Assembly (NCBI GenBank): GCA_963210315.1
Contig: OY723237.1
Coordinates: forward strand, 3,658,001-3,722,000
From: Rhynchopus euleeides
Taxonomy: Eukaryota > Euglenozoa > Diplonemea > Diplonemida > Diplonemidae
Direction: 5' to 3'
Length of the DNA: 64,000 nucleotides
Shown here one piece after another: positions 20,295 to 28,957 of this stretch (within the stretch, counting starts at the first letter, position 1; each line of letters opens with the position of its first letter). Below the pieces are notes generated by a model that was not told where the DNA came from, did not search any database, and saw only the letters and a list, made by a program, of their open reading frames with translations. Made by a program: the position numbers and the translations under genes.

Positions 20295-21803
20295 AACGCG
20301 ATATTTTTTTTGCGTATTTTTTTTGTTGGTGCGCGACGCATCGAGCAACACTGCTATTGATGCGCCATCACCACTGCCACGTCAAACCGATGTTTGGCTC
20401 CTTTGAGCTTCTCGGGTCGCCACGGCACCAGCACAGCTTTGGTGCAGACGACCTCCCCAAAGGAGTACCACCCTGGCAGTGTTTTATTTGGTTGGTTTCC
20501 TCCCCACATATCACCTGCCGGCCTGACAGCCTCTCAGGCGGCCGTGCTCCCCGATGGCAAGACAAGCCGCCCTTCTTCTTCTTCCTGGTGGGCCGACACC
20601 CCTTTGCTGGGTTCAAGGAAGGCTCATGAGCCCTTTTCTCTCCCCCACCTCCCCTCCCCGTATCGAGTGACATGTGTTGGAAAAGGTGTTCCGGGCATTG
20701 GTTGTTTTGTTTTGCTTTTTGCTTTAATGCATTGCAGCGCATCGCAAAAAAACGCCACCGGTGTATTTCATCGCATTAGCTTAGAGGCAATGTTGTTTTG
20801 GCTTTGCACGGGACGTCCTGTTTCAGTGTCAAAAAACATCGCGGGTGGGCAGCGCTTTGAACGGTTTGAACGATATTTTTTGGGGCATCAATTGTGAACC
20901 GGGTTTGACGCACAAACAACGCCGTATCTTTTTCACACACAACAAGAAGCTTGTCACAGTGAAAAAGATAGTTGACACCGCTTCGGGTGACAAACACAAT
21001 CTACCTTGCCTTGTTGTTTTGGCTGTGCGCACATTCACACCAACCTTCATCAGGCAAAAACACGTGAGGTTTGTTCACCCGGGCTTGGTGCACAAACAAC
21101 GTGCGTGGGTGGCATACCCGGGCCTTTTGGGCAACACAAAATCCACCATCCTCGTCATGCCCGGATTTGTCCCACAAAACAAAACGTGCGTCGTAAGCCT
21201 TCTGCACACACTGCGGGAAGACGGGTGTGGGGGGGTAGGGGGAAGGTCGGAGAGTAACAGCGGTGTATCCGACCCCCCCTCCTGCCACCCTAACCCACTT
21301 CTTCTGCATCGCTGATCCCTTTCCCCCCACCCCCCTCCCACCCCCACCCCCACCACCCCCCCGCTCTCCAGATGGCATCTCGTCGCATCTTCGCCGAGCC
21401 AGGGTGGTTGCCCTTGGTCTGTAGAACCCGCTGCAGAGCGCAGCTCTTAGGGAGGGGGCGTGTGGGTGGGGCTGCTGTCCCAGCGAGAGTTGCGCAAAGT
21501 GGCCCCGCCTTGATCCCTTCTTAGGTTGCCTGTGCAGGCAGTGGTGTGCTGTCGGGTGTCAGGTGGTGTGGCCATGCATTGGGTCTCATTGCAGCGGACC
21601 CTCGCCCACCGCCCCTCCCCTCCCCACACCCACACCGCCCACCCTTTTGAGGTGCGTGGCGCAACTTGCTGCGCTTGCATTTTTTGTTATGTAGCCTCAT
21701 GCAATGAAGGAGGAAATGGAACACGGAGAAAGCAGGTCATTCGAGTTTACGGCACGCGTAGTGCCGTAATTGCAGAGCCACATCTCACCTCATCACAGGT
21801 CGA
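20295..21803. other. Intergenic, no gene
   Basis: There is no convincing coding region. Three degenerate copies of a block like CCCGGNTTGGTGCACAAACA lie at about 20898-20926, 21077-21106 and 21159-21190. They could be remnants of a repeated sequence. C-rich tracts lie at 21300-21365 and 21600-21640. Confidence 0.45.
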
Positions 21804-21825
21804 GGTGTGTGCGTTTCACCACAAC
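21804..21825 (+). repeat. Left 22-bp direct repeat of the recombinase element
   Basis: It is identical to 25044-25065 and lies 34 bp before the ORF1 ATG, so it would be within the 5' leader of the transcript. Confidence 0.8.
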
Positions 21826-21859
21826 TCTCACAACCTCTCCCAAACAACCAAACAACACA

Positions 21860-22876
21860 ATGCCGGACCGGAACGCAACCGTGATCATCGACCAGGCGTG
21901 GATCGATGTTCCGACCCCGGTTGTTCCGGGAAACGCAGCGGGGGTGGACGGCACCCCCGACTGCGTGTTTCCGGAGTGCGGGGCGCTGCACTCCGACGCG
22001 CACTCGTCTGTGTGTCGCATGTGTGGAAGGCGGACGACGAAGAGCTGCCTGAAGGCCTACATGGAGGGCACGGGGGATCAGACGGTCGAGAAGATGACCG
22101 ACCAGTGGATGGAGCCACACTGGGTCTGCCCCCTCTGCGCGCTGTATCTCCACAATGGTGAGGCAACATGGACCCTCAAGGAGGAGGACGAGGGCGACGC
22201 CGATGCCAACATGAGTGACGCTACGCCCAAGGTGAGGGACCTCTGGGAGTTGATGAGGGGTGTGGATAACCCAAACACCAAGGCAATTCTGGAGGAGGTC
22301 TTGGATGATATGCAGAGGAAGGAGCGGCAGGCGAAGCTGGAACGCGAGGGGCTGACCGGCACCCGCATCACGGTGGTGGAGCAATGGCGCCACCGGATGC
22401 AGTCGCCAGCGCTGCACGCAATGGCCATGAGGGCACTGCGTGATCGTTTCGGGAAGGGGGCGGACGATGCGGCTGCGGCAGCGACCGGGCCCCAGCACGA
22501 ACTTCGGGTCGCGCTCTCCGTGTTGGACATCCTGATCCCCATCGTGTCGACGAAGCCTGAGGCAGTGCAAGCTGCCCACAACCTCCTGGTCCGCTTGGAG
22601 GGGCTGCGCCTCCGGGAGTGGTACGGGCTCGCGGCGCAGCTGCACTGGGAGCGGCGGCTGGAGGGCATGCCGGCAAGCGCGCTGACGGAGCAACTATTCA
22701 GGTCGCTCCAGAGCCAAGCCCAGAGCGAGGGCGAGAAGGAGAAGGCCAACAACAAGCGGCGCCGCACCGAGGGCGCGTGGGACGAGGAGGAAGAGAGGCC
22801 AGTGGTGCCGAAGGGAGGTAAGGGGGGAAAGGGATCCAACAAGGGCTTCAACAAGGGATCCAAGTGGGGCAAGTGA
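21860..22876 (+). CDS. ORF1 of recombinase element: PHD-like zinc-finger protein with GK-rich basic tail
   Basis: This 338-residue protein starts at ATG 21860 (ACACAATGCC context). Residues 35-93 hold a Cys/His cluster: C35, C40, H44, H48, C52, C55, C63, and a final W88-x-C90-P-x-C93, the last resembling the closing knuckle of PHD fingers. The middle is helical and charged (about 120-300). The end is lysine/glycine-rich (KGGKGGKGSNKGFNKGS), which suits nucleic-acid binding. I know no named family for it. It could act like the gag or DNA-binding ORFs of other elements. The stop is TGA at 22874-22876, and the downstream recombinase frame continues in exactly the same frame, so this protein may also be the N-terminus of a fusion. 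Confidence 0.78.
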   Translation: MPDRNATVIIDQAWIDVPTPVVPGNAAGVDGTPDCVFPECGALHSDAHSSVCRMCGRRTTKSCLKAYMEGTGDQTVEKMTDQWMEPHWVCPLCALYLHNGEATWTLKEEDEGDADANMSDATPKVRDLWELMRGVDNPNTKAILEEVLDDMQRKERQAKLEREGLTGTRITVVEQWRHRMQSPALHAMAMRALRDRFGKGADDAAAAATGPQHELRVALSVLDILIPIVSTKPEAVQAAHNLLVRLEGLRLREWYGLAAQLHWERRLEGMPASALTEQLFRSLQSQAQSEGEKEKANNKRRRTEGAWDEEEERPVVPKGGKGGKGSNKGFNKGSKWGK

Positions 22877-24874
22877 CAAGCCACACCTGCGCAGGGAGAG
22901 CCGGGGTTGTGCGGGCCGGCGACACCTCCCTCAGACACACCGCCACTGCACACACAGTCCACACTTCAAGGGGAACCAGCGGTGCCACAAGCTCAAGGGG
23001 AGCAGAATTCACGCATGCCGTGGCGAGTAAAAGCGCAAACCACACAGCCCAGTGCTCAAGGGGAGCCAGCGGCGCATCAAGCTCAAGGGGAGCAGAACCC
23101 ACGCACGCCGTGGCTAGTAAAAACGGAAATCACACAGCCCAGTGCTCAAGGGGAGCCAGCGGCGAAGCAAGCTCAAGGGGAGCAGAATCCACGCACGCCG
23201 TGGCTAGTAAAAACGGAAATCACACAGCCCAGTGCTCAAGGGGAGCCAGCGGCGCATCAAGCTCAAGGGGAGCAGAATCCACGCACGCCGTGGCTAGTAA
23301 AAACGCAAATCACACAGCCCAGTGCTCAAGGGGAGCCAGCGGCGAAGCAAGCTCAAGGGGAGCAGAAACCACGCACGCCGTGGATAGTAAAAACGAAAAT
23401 CACACAGCCCAGTGCTCAAGGGGAGCCAGCGGCGAAGCAAGCTCAAGGGGAGCAGAATCCACGCACGCCGTGGCTAGTAAAAACGCAAATCACACAGCCC
23501 AGTGCTCAAGGGGAGCCAGCGGCGAAGCAAGCTCAAGGGGAGCAGAAACCACGCACGCCGTGGATAGTAAAAACGAAAATCACACAGCCCAGTGCTCAAG
23601 GGGAGCCAGCGGCGAAGCAAGCTCAAGGGGAGCAGAATCCACGCACGCCGTGGCTAGTAAAAACGCAAATCACACAGCCCAGTGCTCAAGGGGAGCCAGC
23701 GGTGCATCAAGCTCAGGGGGAGCAGAATCCACGCACACCGTGGTTAGTAAGAATACAGCCCAGTGCTCAGGGGGAGCAAATGGCGCAGCAAGATCACGGG
23801 ATGACGCCACACAGGCCGTGGCCGGTCACCAACACTGCTCGGAGAGAGCAGGCGACAGAGCGGGCCGGCCCAGCAGTGCAGCAGACGGGATCCCAGGGGC
23901 GGGACCCGACAGCGGAAGGCCACACAATCGAGTCGGGGCTGCAGCGGTGGCTGCGCAGGGGGCCAGCAACTCGAGGACGCCCGCGGATGTCAGAGACAGC
24001 AACCCTCCCGGACGGGACGAGGGGGGAAGTCGTGTCTGCAGCCAACGCCGTTCTGGACCGGGCACTCGCGAACTCCACATGGGACAACATCGCGTCGTGC
24101 TACCGGCGGTTCCAGGAGTTCCGTCAGGCCTGGGAGGCCGCCGAGGGACCCATCGACACGGGGACGGCGATCATCTTGTGGGTCTCCAAGAAGATGTCTG
24201 TCGACAACGTGCTGCCATCCTCGGGGCTGGCCTACAGCTACGCCGTGTCGTCCGCGCACCGCCACATGCTGGAGGACACAGTGCACTCGCACAAGCTCGA
24301 CGCGTTCAGACGGGGACTGAGGCGCATGGGGGCGGAGGTGCCCCGGACACAGGCGGTGCCGGCGACGAAGGCAGAAGTGGAGCAGGCGATGCGGGACGAG
24401 CGGGACCCCGAGGTGCGACTGGCACTGGGGCTGATGTGGCACGGGGCCGCAAGGTGCTCGGACGTGAAGAGTATTGCAACCCGAGAGGTGCGGGTGAAGA
24501 ACGACGGGGTGGTATCTATAACCTGGAGGGGCACCAAGAACGACCCGTTCGCGAAGGGACAGACTACAGGGGTGTGTTTGCCTACGCAGCTGAACGGTGT
24601 GCTGGGGAAGACGATGCGGAAGAACCGGGACGGCGGCCTGGTTCAAGGCGTGTCGTACAGCAAGGTGTCCCGGGCGGTAAAACGGGTGAACCCCGCGCTG
24701 ACGCCACACAGTCTACGCAGGGGGGCAGTGCACCACCTGATTCACAAGGGGCTCGAGTTGCGAGCGGTGCAGAAGCTGACCCGCCACCGGACGACAGAGG
24801 GGCTGCTGCAGTACGCCCCACTGGCCGCGACTCGTCTCGTGGAGGAGACCGCGACTACATCACGCCAGCTCTAG
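22877..24874 (+). CDS. Tyrosine recombinase with N-terminal 30-residue repeat array
   Basis: This frame is open for 665 codons directly after the TGA of ORF1. The first in-frame ATG is at 23015, inside the first repeat unit, so initiation by read-through or from that ATG are both possible. Residues encoded at about 22967-23828 are ten 30-residue units (AQGEPAAKQAQGEQNPRTPW and a VKTQITQPS part). The C-terminal ~300 residues are a tyrosine recombinase. An SAM-like N-terminal core domain (NSTWDNIASCYRRFQEFRQAW) precedes the catalytic domain with Arg (codon 24452, GAARCSD), Lys (24536, WRGTKND), His-x-x-Arg (24707 and 24716, PHSLRRG), His (24785) and the Tyr nucleophile (24812, LLQYAPL). All catalytic residues are present. 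It should cut and rejoin DNA via a 3'-phosphotyrosine link, probably moving this element. Confidence 0.88.
   Translation, partial: QATPAQGEPGLCGPATPPSDTPPLHTQSTLQGEPAVPQAQGEQNSRMPWRVKAQTTQPSAQGEPAAHQAQGEQNPRTPWLVKTEITQPSAQGEPAAKQAQGEQNPRTPWLVKTEITQPSAQGEPAAHQAQGEQNPRTPWLVKTQITQPSAQGEPAAKQAQGEQKPRTPWIVKTKITQPSAQGEPAAKQAQGEQNPRTPWLVKTQITQPSAQGEPAAKQAQGEQKPRTPWIVKTKITQPSAQGEPAAKQAQGEQNPRTPWLVKTQITQPSAQGEPAVHQAQGEQNPRTPWLVRIQPSAQGEQMAQQDHGMTPHRPWPVTNTARREQATERAGPAVQQTGSQGRDPTAEGHTIESGLQRWLRRGPATRGRPRMSETATLPDGTRGEVVSAANAVLDRALANSTWDNIASCYRRFQEFRQAWEAAEGPIDTGTAIILWVSKKMSVDNVLPSSGLAYSYAVSSAHRHMLEDTVHSHKLDAFRRGLRRMGAEVPRTQAVPATKAEVEQAMRDERDPEVRLALGLMWHGAARCSDVKSIATREVRVKNDGVVSITWRGTKNDPFAKGQTTGVCLPTQLNGVLGKTMRKNRDGGLVQGVSYSKVSRAVKRVNPALTPHSLRRGAVHHLIHKGLELRAVQKLTRHRTTEGLLQYAPLAATRLVEETATTSRQL
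22967..23828 (+). repeat. 90-bp in-frame minisatellite, ten units
   Basis: Units start with CAAGGGGAGCCAGCGG at 22967, 23057, 23147, 23237, 23327, 23417, 23507, 23597, 23687 and 23768. The ninth interval is 81 bp (a 9-bp loss), and the first and last units are degenerate. Inner units differ by only a few bases, mostly in alternating GAA/CAA and CAT/AAG positions. Because 90 is a multiple of 3, a second frame also stays open across the array. Confidence 0.92.
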
Positions 24875-25043
24875 CGGCGGGGCGCATCCCCAGGGCTCTT
24901 GGGGCGTTCCCGTCGTGCGCCGCCCACCTCGCCAAGCCGAGCAACTTCGAGGGTATCCTGAGGATGTGTGCCTACGCATACGACCCCGAGGGCGAGGGGG
25001 ACGAGGCGTGCAGTGCTGGGCTGGACATCGGGTACGGCGGGGG

Positions 25044-25065
25044 GGTGTGTGCGTTTCACCACAAC
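25044..25065 (+). repeat. Right 22-bp direct repeat of the recombinase element
   Basis: It is identical to 21804-21825 and lies 169 bp after the recombinase stop codon. The spacer 24875-25043 reads like coding sequence in another frame (ends IGYGGG near the repeat). Confidence 0.8.
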
Positions 25066-25372
25066 CTCTCCCCTCCCCATTCCCCCGTGTTGAGTGACAT
25101 GTGTCGATAGTGTTCCATTTCTGGTTAGGAGCGACGAAGCGTAGCGAAGTCGCGAAGCGAACGAAGGAAATTGTACGCCTACTACGGTACGTCAAACATC
25201 GAGAAACGGGCGAAAACTTGAAAATGGCTAAATCGCGGAGCGTGGGGAGGGGGGGTTGTGGGCGAGACCGCGTGCCCAGTGTTTCTTTCACCTTGTATCG
25301 AATGGCGCTCACTAAAGGAGCTCTGACACCACCACCATCCAGCTACTACACACACCTGGACACACCGCAGCC
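25066..25372. other. Spacer between recombinase element and WD40 gene
   Basis: I see no gene. 25127-25160 (GAGCGACGAAGCGTAGCGAA) resembles GGAGCAACGAAGCGTCGCGA at 5880 in duplication copy A. Confidence 0.5.
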
Positions 25373-27340
25373 ATGGTAGCTGTAGCGGCGCTGCTCTGCG
25401 TGTGCTTCAGTGCACACACCGCATGCCCAGATGGTGCCAGTCCCCAGTGCAGCGCCACCCTGGCAAGCGGTGTGGCCAATCCCAGGCGGCTGGCAGTTTC
25501 TCCTGACGACACGTTGACTGCGGTGGTAGCGCCCAGTGGTTTATATGTGTATACTGTGAGCACAGGTGTTGCACGCACAGTGCCAGACTACCCAGCTTCC
25601 TTCGACGTCGAGTTCTCCCCTGATGGGAACACCGTTGTGCTTGCTGCTTCTTCTGGGGTTGCAGTCGTCTCGTTGATCAGCGGGACGGAACTGTGGTCGA
25701 ACCCAACAAAGGGTATTTGTTATGCTGTTGCATACTCACCAGACGGCAAACGAGTTGTTTCTGGGCACAAAGATGGAAGTGTCTACATCTGGGATGCTGC
25801 GACTGGTGCCTTGGTGTTGACCCTCACTGGCGCCCACCAACCAAGCGTGTGGAGCTTGAAGTACACTATTGATGGGACGAAGTTCATCAGTGGTTCATCT
25901 AACGGAACAGTCATTGTATGGGATGCAATGAGCGGGAGCAGTCTGAAGGTGCTGGCGGGTCACAGGCATACTGTCTTCGGCAGCGATGTGTCGCCAGATG
26001 GGTTGCACTTCGCGACTGCGGGACACAGTGCAGGCGAAACTGTGAACATCTACAAACTGAGTGACTACTCCACAGAATGGAATCTGACGATGGACAGGAC
26101 CATATACTCACTGTCGTTCGACAGTAACTCCACGAAGCTGCTGGCCTCTGGACTCGGTGCCTTGGAGGTATACGACGTGGATACCGGCAGCCTGTTGCAG
26201 TCCTACACCACACCGGATCTACGTACGTACGCAGCCTCATACTTCCACAACCAAGACGCCCTCATCACCTGTGGGACCAGCCCCGATACCGGCATCCTTC
26301 TGTGGAACTACGTCCCCGAGACGTCCGCCCCACAAAGCTGCGAGATCCCGGACACGTTTGCGAGTGTGTGCGCAGCGGGAGCGTCACTGCGGTGCGTGCT
26401 GCGAATCCAGCACACCGGCAGCGTGCTGAGCGTGGCACACTCAGCGGACGGGTCGGAGATCGCGGCAGGCGGGAGCGACGGGAAGGTGCGTGTCTTCAGC
26501 GCAGCAACCGGGGCGCAGCTGCGGTCGCTCGTGTGCGGTGGGTTTGCCGTGCACGACGTGGCCTTCTCGCCGGACGGGGCGCGTGTCGCGGTGGGCGGGG
26601 CCGGTGGGCGTGCTGTGCTGTGCGACGCCACGACCGGGGCGGTGCTGCTGGAGTTGGAGCAGGGGGGCGCGGCGTCAGCGCCTGTGCGGCGTGTGCGGTT
26701 CTCGCCGGACGGGCTTCACCTCGTGGCCGGCGGGGTGGAGGAGGAGGTGACGCGTGTGCACGACGCCGTTGCGGGGATGCGTCCGGAGCTGGTGCTGCAC
26801 AGGCACTCGCGTGAGGTTGCATTTGTACCAGCTGCTGGTGTTGGCTCTGGATCTGGGGCAGCGGCGCGCGTGGCAGCAGTGACGGTGCACGCGGAGGTGG
26901 GAGAGGCGGTGCGTGTGTTCGCCGTGGACAACGGGAAGCAGGAGGCGGCGGTGGTGTCTGTGGGGGCGCGTGTGACGGCGCTGTCCTTCTCGCCAGACGG
27001 GGACGAGCTTGCGCGCGGGATGGACGACGGGACGGTGCGTGTGGCGCTGTGGGCTGGTGCTGGCACTGGCGGCAGCGATGTCAGCAACAGCGAGCGGCTG
27101 CGGCTGCATCACGGGTCGGGGATCGTGTTCGACGTGCAGCACTCGCCCGACGGGCGCCTCGTCGCCGCAGCCGGGGCGGGCCCGGTGGTGGTGTGGGGCA
27201 CCAGCGGCGGGGCGGCAGTGGCCGAGCCTGTGGGGCACGCGGGAGCTGTGCGCCGCCTCAGCTTCTCCCCCGACGGCACACGTGTGGTCACGGCAGGCCA
27301 TGATGGCCAGCTGTTTGTGTGGGACATGACCGGGCTGTGA
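25373..27340 (+). CDS. Secreted WD40-repeat (double beta-propeller) protein
   Basis: This 655-residue, intronless protein begins with a signal peptide (MVAVAALLCVCFSAHTA, residues 1-17). About a dozen WD40-type blades follow, recognised by repeated SPDG turns and WD-like ends (SVYIWDAATG, TVIVWDAMSG, KVRVFSAATG, QLFVWDMTGL at the very end). Blades fall into two groups, about residues 35-320 and 345-655, separated by a Cys-containing linker (QSCEIPDTFASVCAAG, CVLRIQHTG), which suggests two propellers. Most WD40 proteins are cytosolic scaffolds, so a signal peptide on one is uncommon, and extracellular or lumenal propeller function is inferred. Base use changes inside the gene: codons before about 26,340 are mixed, while later ones almost all end in G or C. 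Confidence 0.88.
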   Translation: MVAVAALLCVCFSAHTACPDGASPQCSATLASGVANPRRLAVSPDDTLTAVVAPSGLYVYTVSTGVARTVPDYPASFDVEFSPDGNTVVLAASSGVAVVSLISGTELWSNPTKGICYAVAYSPDGKRVVSGHKDGSVYIWDAATGALVLTLTGAHQPSVWSLKYTIDGTKFISGSSNGTVIVWDAMSGSSLKVLAGHRHTVFGSDVSPDGLHFATAGHSAGETVNIYKLSDYSTEWNLTMDRTIYSLSFDSNSTKLLASGLGALEVYDVDTGSLLQSYTTPDLRTYAASYFHNQDALITCGTSPDTGILLWNYVPETSAPQSCEIPDTFASVCAAGASLRCVLRIQHTGSVLSVAHSADGSEIAAGGSDGKVRVFSAATGAQLRSLVCGGFAVHDVAFSPDGARVAVGGAGGRAVLCDATTGAVLLELEQGGAASAPVRRVRFSPDGLHLVAGGVEEEVTRVHDAVAGMRPELVLHRHSREVAFVPAAGVGSGSGAAARVAAVTVHAEVGEAVRVFAVDNGKQEAAVVSVGARVTALSFSPDGDELARGMDDGTVRVALWAGAGTGGSDVSNSERLRLHHGSGIVFDVQHSPDGRLVAAAGAGPVVVWGTSGGAAVAEPVGHAGAVRRLSFSPDGTRVVTAGHDGQLFVWDMTGL

Positions 27341-28957
27341 TTTCTCGTCCCTTCTTGCCCTTCTGTTGTTGTTTGAACGAGCAGGTGATTGTATCGCATC
27401 GCGTCAAGCGCACAAATAAGTGCTTGCTGTTGGTGTCTTCTACACTGCTGCTGTGTGTTGTGTGTTTGGTGGAGTGGGGTGGCGTGGTGATGCACGAAGG
27501 GGTCTTCCTGTTCATCGGAATCTTCTTCATCGCCACATCACACCCTTCTGCATCAACACCCCTGACACACTTCGGGAACCTTCCACTTGCTTGCATTTCC
27601 CACGCATCCAGTGAACATCACCCCTCTCTCACCCCCACCCCCGTGTGTGGCACCTCGGATGATTTGCCTGAAGTGCAGAACGTGGATTGACGGCAGAGCA
27701 AGAAGATGTAGTACAATGAGGGGCGTCGCAGCGAATCAAATCATTTCAATGAGTGCGTTCTATACCATCTCCTGTTCATTATCTCGGATGATCTCCCAGT
27801 TCAGGGCATGCATGTCCTGACGTTCCCCACCCCGCTCCACCCCGAAACTGTTCTCACTGGGGCCTTCGCTCAGAAAATGCAGAAGAGTGAGGAAAGACGA
27901 ACCGCCTCACAAAACTGGCTGCAAAGTGACACAGTTTGACACACAGTGGCGCAGAGCGACGGCCCCCATCTTCGATCGTCCTAAGTGGGGCAAATCCCCT
28001 CCACTCAAGTGCTGGGGCACTGCATTGGGTGCTTGTTGTTTGAACGGGTTACCTGTCCCAGGCAGATGGGATGTGCCCTGATACGTGGCCTCCTTCAAGC
28101 TGGATCCTTCCCTGCAGTGCACCCCTGCCACTGCAGGGCAGCCGCCTTCGAGGATGCCACCGAGGACGTGCCTTCAGGATCTTCCGTAGGAAGCCAGCCT
28201 GCTCTTGCCCTTATGTTCCCAGCGCAGCAGAATGCGTGCACTGCTTCCTTCGAGTGGCCATTGTGGCCTGGTTCCTACACAAGACAAACATCGCTCGAGC
28301 TAACGCGTTGCTGCCAGCACCGCCACTGTTCCCATTGCGGACCGTCCCCCGCGTTGTCATGTCATGAGACATTTGGTGGGTTTAAAAAGGTTCCCCCCGC
28401 CCGTCACCCGTTGGTTTCGGGCCAGGAGTTCGTCATGTCATGAAACAGCCGCCTCTCCCACCCCCACCTCCCCTCCCCACCCCCCTCCCACCCGCCCTTT
28501 GGATGGAAGTTGTGCTCTGCAATGCGCTGTCCGCCATGTCTGCAATACATCGCTTGCAAGACGGAGCGAGGCAGTGAATCGGACCACTTTCGGTGTGCAT
28601 GGAAGGAGGCTGTTGTGCTCTGAGGACCACGGGCTCTTGCTGGGTACGCGGTGCGCCTGTGCATGCTGTGAACCCCAACCAGCGTACTGCGCACGGTTCG
28701 ATCAGTTTTCTCAGAGGACCACTCGCCACTTTCTGCTGTATGGCACAGCTTCCTGGTGGCGCCGGGCACAAGCGGGATGACCTGCTCGTGCACACATCTT
28801 CTGTGTTGCCCACCGACATCAGCAGGGGTGTTAGGTGGTCACCTAACACCTCCAACTCCCGCCAGCCCAACCATTCGCACTGCAGGCTTGAGTACCCAGT
28901 CTTCCCTTATAATTGTCCGCCCCCCGAGGTGGACAATTTCAAGGGGGGGGGGGGGGG
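27341..28957. other. Intergenic, repeats only
   Basis: There is no credible gene. It contains repeat R2 copy 2 (27900-27970), a CATGTCATGA pair (28355-28372, 28433-28444) and C-rich stretches at 28450-28500. A G run (28942-28957) abuts the next element. Confidence 0.45.
27900..27970. repeat. Dispersed repeat R2, copy 2
   Basis: The core CCTCACAAAACTGGCTGCAA, GTGACACAGTTTGACACACA and GTGGCGCAGAGCGACGGCCC is shared with 18857-18925 and 37801-37860. It lies 560 bp after the WD40 stop codon. Confidence 0.75.

Larger units (their letters stand above)
21804..25065 (+). mobile_element. Two-ORF tyrosine-recombinase element bounded by 22-bp direct repeats
   Basis: A 22-bp sequence containing GTGTGTGCGTTTCACCACAA occurs exactly at 21804-21825 and again, in the same orientation, at 25044-25065. 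CTCTCCC follows in both, after a 9-bp extra TCTCACAAC on the left. Between them lie only ORF1 (zinc-finger protein) and a tyrosine recombinase, both on the + strand. There is no reverse transcriptase, which argues against DIRS/Ngaro, and there are no inverted ends. Cryptons are the nearest known type, but they lack this ORF1. The repeats may be recombination sites or element termini. Confidence 0.72.

Noticed and set aside
22874..22876. TGA as a sense codon in this organism
   Set aside because: The membrane protein, DUF4116 copy A, aldo-keto reductase, WD40 and kinesin all end at TGA at the expected place.
22861..22898. Tiny intron removing the TGA (GTGGGG...CTGCGCAG)
   Set aside because: It would be about 20-35 bp and lacks the GTATG donor seen in the four mapped introns.
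22967..23828. CRISPR-like array
   Set aside because: The units are 90 bp with no unique spacers, lie in frame within a protein gene, and the genome is eukaryotic.
22864..25110. 748-codon frame overlapping the recombinase
   Set aside because: No ATG start, and across the catalytic region it is a shadow of the recombinase. Only its last ~80 codons look protein-like, and these are kept as part of a finding.
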